The notes under the pieces: generated by a model
What the model was told of the DNA's origin: nothing
The model's input: only the letters and a program-made list of their open reading frames with translations
The model's database searches: none
Shown: positions 7,397-14,389 of the stretch, in pieces
How the letters are laid out: each line of letters begins with the position of its first letter
How positions within the stretch are numbered: the first letter of the stretch is position 1
Source: Ga0077555 sp031406575
Lineage (GTDB): Bacteria > Pseudomonadota > Alphaproteobacteria > Rhizobiales > Hyphomicrobiaceae
Direction of reading: 5' to 3'
Assembly (NCBI GenBank): GCA_031406575.1
Contig: JANOHP010000218.1
Location: forward strand, 1 to 18,192
DNA length: 18,192 nucleotides
Made by a program: the position numbers and the translations under genes

Positions 7397-7768
7397 TCAC
7401 ATCCGATGCAGGCAGCAGAGTTTGTTACCGGCAGGGTCGCGCAGATATGCGAGCACCATTTTACCGCCGGGGCGCACGCCCGGTGGGTCTTCGATCGCGG
7501 TGCCGCCATTGGCGACGCCGGCTGCGTGCCAGGCTTGCACCACTTCCGGGCTGTCGCAGGCAAAGCCGATGGTGCCGCCGTTGGCGTGGGTTGCGGCCTT
7601 ACCGTCGATCGGTGGCGTGATGCCGAAGACGCCCGTTTTCGTGCGCCAGAAGACGCGACCCTTGTCGTCGGGCGTGCCGGCTGGAATGCCCAGCGCGCCC
7701 AAGATGGCATCGTAGAACTTCTTCGATGCGGCGATGTCTTTGGCGCCGATCATGACGTGAGAAAACAT
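7397..7768 (-). CDS. VOC (glyoxalase/bleomycin-resistance fold) family protein
   Basis: This 123-residue single-domain protein begins MFSHVMIGAKDIAASKKFYD, the usual first strand and helix of a vicinal oxygen chelate module. It continues with GRVFWRTKTGVFGI, a TIGFACDSPEVVQAWHAAGV segment, and the closing AYLRDPAGNKLCCLHRM. It resembles the large group of small uncharacterised VOC proteins with the DPxGNK ending. His4 is a candidate metal ligand, but the usual C-terminal glutamate position is occupied by cysteine or leucine, so metal-dependent activity is doubtful. ATG 7768 has GGAGG six bases upstream, which fixes the start; the frame stays open further upstream without a better site. It lies between metK and trmB on the same strand but is separated from both by repeat-bearing gaps, so it may be transcribed alone. 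Substrate unknown. Confidence 0.85.
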   Translation of the reverse strand: MFSHVMIGAKDIAASKKFYDAILGALGIPAGTPDDKGRVFWRTKTGVFGITPPIDGKAATHANGGTIGFACDSPEVVQAWHAAGVANGGTAIEDPPGVRPGGKMVLAYLRDPAGNKLCCLHRM

Positions 7769-7903
7769 GTGATCCTCCAGGTGAAGGCAGCGCGGGCGTG
7801 AGCCCGCTGAATGTGAGAACGAGCGTCGCACGGCGGGGGCGTTGAGTAAACGCCGGGATTGGGAGTGGTCAATATCGAATGCGGCGCACATATCTGACGC
7901 TGG

Positions 7904-7949
7904 GTCCCGGACAACGCTCGGCCAAGGGGCCTCACGTTTCCGGAATGAC
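7904..7949. repeat. Imperfect 46-base palindrome between metK and the VOC gene
   Basis: The outer arms GTCCCGGACAACG (7904-7916) and CGTTTCCGGAATGAC (7935-7949) are near-inverted. The centre is a perfect GGCC-AAGG-GGCC stem at 7920-7931. The sequence type matches mobile palindromic intergenic elements of alphaproteobacteria, and it may end metK transcription. Only one copy was found here. Confidence 0.5.
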
Positions 7950-8013
7950 GAAGGGAGTGGACGGAAGGGATTGGACGAAAGCGGCGCGACGTTGCCGGCC
8001 GCAGTTTCCCGCC

Positions 8014-9306
8014 TCAACCAATCGCCTTCTTGATGTCTGCGGCCAGATCCGTGCGCTCCCACGAGAAGCCGCCATCGGCTTCCGGGGCGCGGCCGAAGTG
8101 GCCGTAAGCGGCGGTGCGCTTGTAGATCGGCTTGTTGAGGTCGAGCTTACGGCGAATGTTGGTAGGCCGCAGCGGGAAGAGTTCGGCCAGAACCTTTTCG
8201 AGTTCCGCGTCGAGGTCGGCGCCGTGCAGGCTGGTGCCTTGCGTGTCGACGAGGAGCGACATCGGCTCGGGTCGGCCGATGGCATAGGCGACCTGGATCA
8301 TGCAGCGCTCGGCAAGGCCGGCTGCAACGACGTTCTTGGCGAGGTAGCGCGCCGCATAAGCTGCCGACCGGTCCACTTTGGTCGGGTCCTTGCCGGAGAA
8401 AGCGCCGCCGCCGTGCGGGGCATAGCCGCCGTAGGTGTCGACGATGATTTTGCGTCCCGTGAGGCCGCAGTCGCCATCGGGGCCACCGACGACGAAATTC
8501 CCGGTCGGGTTGACCAGGAAATCCGATCCGCTCTTGGGCATCCAGCCCTTGGGCAGCGCCGAGGCGACGGCATCGCCGATCATGTCCCGCACCATCTCGG
8601 GTGTGTAGTCTTTGCCCTTGCCATTGGCTTTCTGGTGCTGGGTCGAGACCACGACTTTGGCGCAGCCGACGGCGCGGCCATCTTCGTAGCGCACGGTGAC
8701 CTGGCTCTTGGCGTCAGGAAGCAGATCGCCGAGCTTGCCCGAGCGGCGTTGGTCCGACAGAACTTTCAGCACCTTGTGTGAGAAATAGATCGGCGCTGGC
8801 ATGAAGGAGTTCTTCTCGTACACCTCGCTCTCAGTGCACGCGAAGCCGAACATCATGCCCTGATCGCCAGCGCCTTCTTCGCCCTGGCGCTCGTCGACGC
8901 CCATGGCGATGTCGGGTGACTGGCCGTGCAGCAACACCTCGATATCGGCGCCGTGGAAGGAGAAGCCGACCTGATCGTAGCCGATGTCCTTGATGACGCC
9001 GCGCGCGATGTCGCAGATCATCTCGCGGTTGATGCGGGCTTCCCGGCTGCCGGCGTGTTGATGGCTGTCGTACACCGTGAAGAACGGCGCTTGTCCGCGT
9101 CCCTCACCGGCGATGACGACTTTGTCGGTCGTGACCAGCGTTTCGCAGCCCAGGCGCGTGTTGACCGCGCTCTTGTCGGCGATGCCGAGCTTGATGTCGT
9201 TTTCGAGAAACGCGTCGAGGATCGCGTCCGAAATTTGGTCGCTGACCTTGTCGGGGTGACCTTCGGACACCGATTCACTGGTGAACAGAAAATTCTTGCG
9301 TGCCAC
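8014..9306 (-). CDS. metK: S-adenosylmethionine synthetase
   Basis: MetK joins methionine and ATP to make S-adenosylmethionine, releasing phosphate and pyrophosphate. The 430-residue product begins with FTSESVSEGHPDKVSDQISD (methionine and ATP site), carries the family signature GAGDQG at residues 145-150, and has the phosphate-binding GGGAFSGKD at 299-307. It ends with SWERTDLAADIKKAIG, near the standard C-terminal motif. It is longer than the E. coli enzyme (384), as is usual in alphaproteobacteria, which carry extra loops in the first domain. The start codon is GTG at 9306, preceded by AGGGGG at a good distance. It follows lnt with a 173-base gap that holds a probable terminator or attenuator. 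The nearby trmB uses its product. None of the known SAM-sensing riboswitch classes was recognised in the leader. Confidence 0.97.
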   Translation of the reverse strand: MARKNFLFTSESVSEGHPDKVSDQISDAILDAFLENDIKLGIADKSAVNTRLGCETLVTTDKVVIAGEGRGQAPFFTVYDSHQHAGSREARINREMICDIARGVIKDIGYDQVGFSFHGADIEVLLHGQSPDIAMGVDERQGEEGAGDQGMMFGFACTESEVYEKNSFMPAPIYFSHKVLKVLSDQRRSGKLGDLLPDAKSQVTVRYEDGRAVGCAKVVVSTQHQKANGKGKDYTPEMVRDMIGDAVASALPKGWMPKSGSDFLVNPTGNFVVGGPDGDCGLTGRKIIVDTYGGYAPHGGGAFSGKDPTKVDRSAAYAARYLAKNVVAAGLAERCMIQVAYAIGRPEPMSLLVDTQGTSLHGADLDAELEKVLAELFPLRPTNIRRKLDLNKPIYKRTAAYGHFGRAPEADGGFSWERTDLAADIKKAIG

Positions 9307-9437
9307 GTGGACCCCCTGATGAGGCGATGTACGGAATGTTGCGGGGTCTCTTCGCAGACTTTGTGCCGAGGGGTCAAGGGTTGCGACAAATGGCGACTGG
9401 GTTCGTGGCTCCGCACGACCTGCGGCGGAGGGTGCGC

Positions 9438-9461
9438 AAAAGACGCCGTGCCGACGGTGTC
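9438..9461 (-). terminator. Probable intrinsic terminator between lnt and metK
   Basis: On the minus strand GACACCGT (9461-9454), loop CGGC, then ACGGCGTC (9449-9442) form an eight-pair stem with one mismatch, followed directly by TTTT (9441-9438). It lies 19 bases after the lnt stop and 131 bases before metK. Confidence 0.55.
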
Positions 9462-9480
9462 AGGTCAAAGGCCAGACACC
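9456..9480 (-). promoter_or_regulatory. Competing hairpin overlapping the terminator stem
   Basis: GGTGTC (9480-9475) pairs perfectly with GACACC (9461-9456), with an inner GG/CC pair. GACACC is also the 5' arm of the terminator at 9438-9461, so the two stems exclude each other. The hairpin begins at the last base of the lnt stop codon. A regulatory role is inference. Confidence 0.35.
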
Positions 9481-11201
9481 TACTGGGTGCGCATCGACCG
9501 GAGTCCGAAATGTCGCACTGAGATCAGTGCGGCAAGTCCTATCAGCCACGTGATCCAGAAAGGCAGATCACCGAAGCGCGCATAAATCGGTGGGGCCACA
9601 GCTGCGGGCAGGGGCGCGTCGACGCTGGCCTTGGTGTCGAGTTCGAGGCGGGCAATCATGCGACCGCGGGCATCGATGACGGCAGAGATGCCGTTGTTGG
9701 CGGCGCGCAGGATCGGCAGGCCTTCTTCCACGGCGCGCACACGCGTCTGATGGAGATGCTGGCGCGGCCCGGTGGTGTTGCCGAACCAGCCGTCGTTGGT
9801 GACATTGACGAGCGCGGCCGGCCGTTCGTGACCCTGCACGATAGCGCGGGGAAAAATCGCCTCGTAGCAGATCAGCGGCCCGAGGGTCGGGGCACCCGGC
9901 AATAACATGAGTGGTCGTGGCGTGACGCCCGACGCAAAGCCGCCGCGCAGCCGCGTGAGTTGTTCCAGGCCGATGGCTTCCAGGAATGACTGCAGCGGCA
10001 GATATTCGCCGAAGGGCACGAGGTGGATCTTGTCGTAGATGGCGCTGGCGCGGCCATCGCTGTCGAAGGCGATGAGGCTGTTGAACACGCGGCGCTGGGC
10101 GGCGGCCGAGCCGGCAGGTGCGCCGGGCACGGCTTCTTCGAGGCGCAGCGTGCCCGAGAGCAGGTGTGCTCCCTCCGGCAGCATGTTGGCAATGGCGGTG
10201 AGCACGCCCGGCGACTGCAAGGGCAAGAACGGCATCGCCGCTTCCGGCCAGACGATCAAGTGGATGTCTATGGCGCCGTCCTCTTGGCCTGCGCCGTTGC
10301 GCAGGGATAGGGCGATGTGTTCGGAAAAGATGCGCTGCTGGTTTTCGGGCCGCCATTTCTCGCGCTGTGGAATGCTGGGCTGCACGATGCGCACGCGAAA
10401 CGTGCTGTCGGACGCCCCCGCGTCCGTGCTGAGACGCCAGGCGCCGAACGCGGTGAGGATCAACAGCGGCACGGCGGCCAAGAGGATGCCCGTCGTCCGC
10501 CAGCGCACTGTCAGGCGACCTCGTGCAACATCGTCCGCAAGCACGACGGGCGCGGTGAACACCAGCACGGCCAGCAGCGTCAAACCGTAGATGCCCAACA
10601 CGCCCGCCGATTGCATGAACGGTAGTGGCCACGTCAACGCATAGCCCAGAATGTTCCAGGGAAAACCGCTGAGCACATGACCGCGCAGCCACTCGGTGGC
10701 GGATAGGGCGAGCGCCAACGCCAGAATGCGCGGCAGGCCCGGTGCCCGGACGAGCGAGGCGGCGGCGGTGGCAGCACCCCAGAACAGCGCGAGGCCCGCC
10801 GGCAGCAGCGTCACGGCGAACGGCAGCAGGACGGCGAACTTCTCGGCTTCGACGAGGAACGCTTCGCCGATCCAGAAGAGGCCCGGCACGAAATAGCCGA
10901 ACCCGAACCACCAGCCGATGACGCCCGCGCGGGCGGTGGGATGGTGCAGGGCGCGGCGCAGAGCGCAGGTGCGATGAGCTGTTGCGGACGAGAGGTCGAC
11001 GCTGTGAGGGGCCGTGGCAGCTCCGTCGCTTCGTGCACACTGCGCGTCGATCAGCCAAACCAAAACCGGCAGCGTCACGAACAGCACGGGCCACAGAAAA
11101 AACGGCGCCATCGCCAGCACCGACACGGCGCCGGCGAGTGCCGCGACGAGGGTTCGGCGCCAACCGACGAGGCTTTCAATCGAGGACGAGAGAGCACGCA
11201 T
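9480..11201 (-). CDS. lnt: Apolipoprotein N-acyltransferase
   Basis: Lnt adds the third acyl chain to the N-terminal cysteine of lipoproteins at the periplasmic face of the inner membrane. The N-terminal half is hydrophobic, with about six membrane segments and the family stretches WWFGFGYFVPGLFWIGEAF and SGFPWNILGY. The periplasmic carbon-nitrogen hydrolase domain has the full catalytic triad. Counting from ATG 11201 these are Glu320 (VWPEAAMPF), Lys391 (YDKIHLVPFGEYLP) and Cys445 (LICYEAIFP). The NDGWFGN motif is also present, and one more membrane helix lies near the C-terminus. Length is 573 residues against 512 in E. coli; part of the excess is a polar insert near residues 55-85. ATG 11201 gives the usual MR...WRR opening; ATG 11243 is in frame and open, and neither has a strong ribosome site. 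The lnt-metK-trmB order resembles that of related genera. Confidence 0.95.
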   Translation of the reverse strand: MRALSSSIESLVGWRRTLVAALAGAVSVLAMAPFFLWPVLFVTLPVLVWLIDAQCARSDGAATAPHSVDLSSATAHRTCALRRALHHPTARAGVIGWWFGFGYFVPGLFWIGEAFLVEAEKFAVLLPFAVTLLPAGLALFWGAATAAASLVRAPGLPRILALALALSATEWLRGHVLSGFPWNILGYALTWPLPFMQSAGVLGIYGLTLLAVLVFTAPVVLADDVARGRLTVRWRTTGILLAAVPLLILTAFGAWRLSTDAGASDSTFRVRIVQPSIPQREKWRPENQQRIFSEHIALSLRNGAGQEDGAIDIHLIVWPEAAMPFLPLQSPGVLTAIANMLPEGAHLLSGTLRLEEAVPGAPAGSAAAQRRVFNSLIAFDSDGRASAIYDKIHLVPFGEYLPLQSFLEAIGLEQLTRLRGGFASGVTPRPLMLLPGAPTLGPLICYEAIFPRAIVQGHERPAALVNVTNDGWFGNTTGPRQHLHQTRVRAVEEGLPILRAANNGISAVIDARGRMIARLELDTKASVDAPLPAAVAPPIYARFGDLPFWITWLIGLAALISVRHFGLRSMRTQ

Positions 11202-11302
11202 CCGAGAAGCGGTCCATTCGATGCGCCGACAGGCCGGGCACATGGGCGCGCCACAAGAGGTCGCTGGTGGCGGCGCGTCAAGGATGGTGTGTGCTCCGAC
11301 TT

Positions 11303-11356
11303 CCAGTTTCCCGGGCGGTGCGCGCGCGGGCCCCGAACCGGGATCACGGCGGTGCA
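11303..11356 (-). repeat. Palindromic intergenic repeat, copy B1
   Basis: On the minus strand it reads TGCACCGCCGTGATCCCGG, a GC-rich middle, then CCCGGGAAACTGG. It is the closest relative of copy A2 at 6205-6258 and is paired with inverted copy B2 44 bases away. Confidence 0.65.
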
Positions 11357-11400
11357 GGAGGCGCGGTGGTTGGGAGCGCTTCTGGATCGACAGACTTCAT

Positions 11401-11454
11401 GCACCGCGATCCCGGCTCGCCGCGCGCACGGAGCGCAGCGTCCGGGAAGCAGTG
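11401..11454 (+). repeat. Palindromic intergenic repeat, copy B2
   Basis: It reads GCACCGCGATCCCGGCTCGC, a GC-rich middle, then GTCCGGGAAGCAGTG. It matches the minus strand of copy A1 (6094-6132) in CGCGATCCCGGCTC and in the closing CCGGGAA. B1 and B2 together can fold into a long stem across CCGGGATC...GATCCCGG. Confidence 0.65.
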
Positions 11455-11605
11455 GGGTGGAATTGGCCCACCCACGGGGGTAGCGTCGGGGAGGCATCGG
11501 AACACCGCTCGCCAACCGTGACTGTCGTTGGGGCACGCATGGTCTCGTCGAAACGAGGAAAAAAGCGATTTTCTACCTATGACCCCGATTGATGGGCAAA
11601 GTGTC

Positions 11606-11620
11606 CACTTGAAACAAGTG
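11606..11620. promoter_or_regulatory. Perfect dyad CACTTG-AAA-CAAGTG upstream of dctQ
   Basis: Six-base arms with a three-base spacer, 149 bases before the dctQ start and about 400 bases before lnt on the other side. It is a plausible operator for the TRAP operon. No regulator gene is adjacent. Confidence 0.35.
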
Positions 11621-11769
11621 CAGCTTCCCCCCATGCGGAGTCGGGGCGAGCCGCACCTCGCACGAGCAGACGGAAAACGAGGGTCGGGGCCGAGCCGCAA
11701 CCTGTGTGGCCCGACGATGCGTGGATCGGGTGCCTGCCGATCGACTGAGAGACATTCGGAGATGCGAAA

Positions 11770-12345
11770 TTGAATTCCTTCGAGCGGCTAATGACCGAGC
11801 CACCAGCGGGTTATCTGCGCGTCATAAGAGCCATCGACTGGTTTACCGAGACAATCGGTATCGGCATGTCCTTCATTTTCGTGCCGCTTCTCCTGGTGCC
11901 CAACGTCTATGAGGTCTTCAGCCGCTACGTCCTGAAAGATCCGACAATTTGGGCGCTCGATGTCACCACGCTGTCCTTCGGCGCCCTGTTCATGCTCGCC
12001 GGCTCCTATGCGCTTCAACAAGGCGCCCATGTGCGTACCGATATCCTGTGGGACAAGTTCTCCGACAGAACCAAGGGCCTCATCGATTCCTGCGCTTTTG
12101 TTTTCTTGTTCCTCCCGACCATGGCGATCCTCGGCTGGTCGAGCTGGGACGACTTCATCTACTCGATGGGGATCGACGAACGATCGAACTCCGGTGCTTG
12201 GCAACCGATCATCTGGCCGCTGCGCGCCGTCATCCCGTTCGCGTGCGGCTTGCTGTTTCTCCAGGGCGTGTCCGAGCTGATGAAAAGCGTCTGGGCCGTT
12301 CGCTCTGGAAAGCTTCTCGTGAAGCACGAGAAGATCGAGGTCTGA
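11770..12345 (+). CDS. dctQ: TRAP transporter small membrane subunit DctQ
   Basis: This 191-residue inner-membrane protein is the small permease of a tripartite ATP-independent periplasmic transporter. Four hydrophobic segments are visible, near residues 30-50, 64-84, 107-128 and 146-168. Between the first two lies NVYEVFSRYVLKDPTIWALDV, the characteristic region of the family (R-Y-V plus an aromatic stretch), then ALQQGAHVRTDILWDKF. It looks closest to the DctQ group paired with large subunits once annotated for mannitol or chloroaromatic compounds, though substrate cannot be read from this subunit. The start is TTG 11770, favoured by CGGAG at 11757-11761 eight bases upstream; ATG 11791 is the alternative. 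The dctM start lies four bases after its stop, so the two are certainly co-transcribed. Confidence 0.9.
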   Translation: MNSFERLMTEPPAGYLRVIRAIDWFTETIGIGMSFIFVPLLLVPNVYEVFSRYVLKDPTIWALDVTTLSFGALFMLAGSYALQQGAHVRTDILWDKFSDRTKGLIDSCAFVFLFLPTMAILGWSSWDDFIYSMGIDERSNSGAWQPIIWPLRAVIPFACGLLFLQGVSELMKSVWAVRSGKLLVKHEKIEV

Positions 12346-12349
12346 TCGC

Positions 12350-13687
12350 ATGGACGCCAATGAAATTCTCGGCATGTTCATGCTCGCGAGCATGGTTGCC
12401 ATCATCTTCGTCGGATTTCCGATTTCCTTCACATTGCTGTTCCTGGCGCTGGTCTTCGGCGGCTTTGGCCTGGGATGGCAACAGACCTTCGATCTGTCCT
12501 ACCTCCAGATTTGGGGAACGATGAAGGAGGACATTCTCGCATCGGTGCCCGCCTTCATCTTCATGGGGTACATGTGCGATCAGGCGGGATTGATGGAGCG
12601 CCTGTTCACCTCGTTTCGCCATATGCTCGCAGGGATGCGCGGGGCGCTTTATCTGGTGGTGCTGTTGACGGCGACTTTGTTCGGCATTGCCTCAGGGATC
12701 GTCGGCGCGTCCGTGACGATGCTGGGCATCATGGCTGGTCCCATGATGATCAAGGCTGGCTACGACGCGAGACTGTCTGCGGGCGCCATTACCGCTGGCG
12801 GCACACTGGGCATCCTCATTCCGCCCAGCGTAATGCTCATCGTCATGGGACCGACCATGGGCGTGCCCGTGAACCTGCTGTACGCGGCAGCGTTCGGACC
12901 CGGCTTCTTGCTGGCGGGAATGTACATCGCCTACTGCATGATCCGCAGCTATATCACCCCGTCGCTGGGACCACCCGTCCCCCTCGAGGAACGGATTACG
13001 GACCGCTGGGTGATCTTCAAAGAAGTCGTCATCGGGATTGTTCCCGTTACCGTTCTGACATTCGCCACACTCGGTGTGATCGTCGCGGGCATGGCGACAT
13101 CCACGGAGGCCGCAGCGTGCGGCGCAATCGGGGCCGTCCTGCTCGCCGCGTGCTACGGCAAACTCACCATGTCCGCCATAAAAGGAGCGATCACCAGTAC
13201 GGCCATCACGACCGGCATGGTGATGATGCTGGCGATTGCGTCCAACGTCTTTGGAGCAGTCTTCACCAAGCTCGGCTCTGCGACGGTCCTTGCGAACCTT
13301 CTGCTCGAAATTCCCATGGGCGACGCGGGAAAATTCTGGCTGATCATGGCCGTGATCTTCTTGCTGGGCTGGCCCTTCGAGTGGCTGGTGATCGTGCTCG
13401 TGTTCCTGCCGCTGTTCATCCCCGTGGTCGAGAAGCTGAACTTCGGCATGAGCAAGGCCGACACGATGATCTGGTTCGGCACCATGGTCGCCGTCAATCT
13501 GCAGACGGCCTATCTCAGTCCACCCGTCGCCATGTCGGCGTACTACTTGAAGAGCGTCGTGCCGCAATGGTCGATCGGCACGATCTACCACGGCATGGGC
13601 CAGTTCATGGTCATTCAGGTGATCTGCCTGATCATGCTGTACTACTGGCCGGGTATCGCGATGTGGCTCGTCGATTTTGCGCGGTGA
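12350..13687 (+). CDS. dctM: TRAP transporter large membrane subunit DctM
   Basis: This 445-residue subunit is the ion-coupled transport channel of the TRAP system. It is hydrophobic throughout, with about a dozen membrane segments. Family-typical stretches include SVPAFIFMGYMCDQAG, LFGIASGIVGASVTMLGIMAGPMMIKAGYD, SAGAITAGGTLGILIPPSVMLIVMG and, in the second half, ATSTEAAACGAIGA. The C-terminal region contains NLQTAYLSPPVAMSAYYLK, which matches the large-subunit end. TRAP systems usually import carboxylates or other small acids with a Na+ or H+ gradient and need a periplasmic DctP protein. None is encoded in this window next to the pair. The 2-hydroxyacid dehydrogenase gene at 14390 is near but on the opposite strand. 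A strong inverted repeat just after the stop likely ends transcription. Confidence 0.95.
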   Translation: MDANEILGMFMLASMVAIIFVGFPISFTLLFLALVFGGFGLGWQQTFDLSYLQIWGTMKEDILASVPAFIFMGYMCDQAGLMERLFTSFRHMLAGMRGALYLVVLLTATLFGIASGIVGASVTMLGIMAGPMMIKAGYDARLSAGAITAGGTLGILIPPSVMLIVMGPTMGVPVNLLYAAAFGPGFLLAGMYIAYCMIRSYITPSLGPPVPLEERITDRWVIFKEVVIGIVPVTVLTFATLGVIVAGMATSTEAAACGAIGAVLLAACYGKLTMSAIKGAITSTAITTGMVMMLAIASNVFGAVFTKLGSATVLANLLLEIPMGDAGKFWLIMAVIFLLGWPFEWLVIVLVFLPLFIPVVEKLNFGMSKADTMIWFGTMVAVNLQTAYLSPPVAMSAYYLKSVVPQWSIGTIYHGMGQFMVIQVICLIMLYYWPGIAMWLVDFAR

Positions 13688-13699
13688 GGGGGGGGTCGC

Positions 13700-13756
13700 G
13701 AGGTGGCGTGAAAGGCGGCGGTGTGGCTGCGCAATTGCACACACTCTCGCCACCTC
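13700..13756. terminator. Shared hairpin between convergent dctM and pyrE
   Basis: GAGGTGGCG (13700-13708) pairs perfectly with CGCCACCTC (13748-13756). The loop contains a further GTGTG/CACAC pairing and a GCAATTGC palindrome. It fills the 72-base gap between the two convergent stop codons and can form on either strand. There is no T run, so it may block or stabilise transcript ends rather than act as a classical intrinsic terminator. Confidence 0.55.
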
Positions 13757-13759
13757 CCC

Positions 13760-14323
13760 CTACCGCAACTCCGCCGCCACGATCAGCGCCGTGAACGGCA
13801 CGCCCAGTATGCGGAACGTATCGGCGGCGCCTTCTTGGCGGTCGACGATCGTGATGACGCGGACGACGGTGGCGCCGTCGGCGCGGACGGCCTCGATGGC
13901 TTTGGCGGATGAGCCGCCTGTCGTCGTGACGTCTTCGACGATGACGACGCGCTTGCCAGCGAGCGTGGCGCCCCGGTTCAGGCCCTCGATGACGCTGCGG
14001 GTGCCGTGTTCTTTGGCGGCCTTGCGCACGAAGAACGCGGGCAGTGGTTGGCCGCGCGCGAAACTCATGGTTGCGACGGCGGTGGCGATGGGCACCGCGC
14101 CCATTTCGAGACCACCGACGAGATCGGCCTCACCGGGGACAATCGCGTCGGCTACGAGCGCGCCGATGAGATAGGCGCCCTCGGGGTCCATCATCGTCGG
14201 CTTGAGGTTGCAGTAGAAGTCCGACATGCGCCCCGACGCCAGCTTGAACTCACGGCCAGTCTCGACCGACCGGGCCTTGATGATTTCGATCAGGCGGGCA
14301 CGGTTCACGGGCGGAAGGGACAT
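13760..14323 (-). CDS. pyrE: Orotate phosphoribosyltransferase
   Basis: PyrE converts orotate and PRPP to orotidine 5'-monophosphate in pyrimidine synthesis. The 187-residue protein has the PRPP-binding motif VVIVEDVTTTGGSS, a substrate-loop stretch FFVRKAAKEHGT and the family opening region FKLASGRMSDFYCNLKPTMM. Length agrees with the short alphaproteobacterial form. The ATG at 14323 has only a weak purine-rich site upstream. The gene lies 66 bases downstream of the FAD-linked dehydrogenase on the same strand, close enough for one transcript, although the two are not functionally related in an obvious way. It is convergent with dctM. Confidence 0.95.
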   Translation of the reverse strand: MSLPPVNRARLIEIIKARSVETGREFKLASGRMSDFYCNLKPTMMDPEGAYLIGALVADAIVPGEADLVGGLEMGAVPIATAVATMSFARGQPLPAFFVRKAAKEHGTRSVIEGLNRGATLAGKRVVIVEDVTTTGGSSAKAIEAVRADGATVVRVITIVDRQEGAADTFRILGVPFTALIVAAELR

Positions 14324-14389
14324 GGCGGTGTGTCTCGCTGTAATGGGGGAGTGTCGGCAAGCTTCGGTACTGTGAGGAGCAGAAACTCT

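Larger units (their letters stand above)
11202..11769. other. Divergent intergenic region between lnt and dctQ
   Basis: No gene is supported here. In particular there is no DctP-type binding protein for the TRAP operon that follows. The region holds an inverted pair of the palindromic repeat (11303-11454), a perfect 15-base dyad (11606-11620) and presumably the promoters of both flanking genes, which I could not place. Confidence 0.6.

Noticed and set aside
9307..9437. SAM-sensing riboswitch in the metK leader
   Set aside because: I looked for the SAM-II, SAM-V and SAM/SAH cores, which are known upstream of methionine genes in this group, and found none of their conserved words. A covariance-model search would be decisive.
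9568..11163. 531-codon minus-strand frame within lnt
   Set aside because: Arginine/alanine/proline-rich out-of-frame reading. The lnt frame carries the full catalytic triad.
12692..13753. 353-codon minus-strand frame opposite dctM
   Set aside because: Histidine/aspartate-rich antisense shadow of an unambiguous membrane protein.
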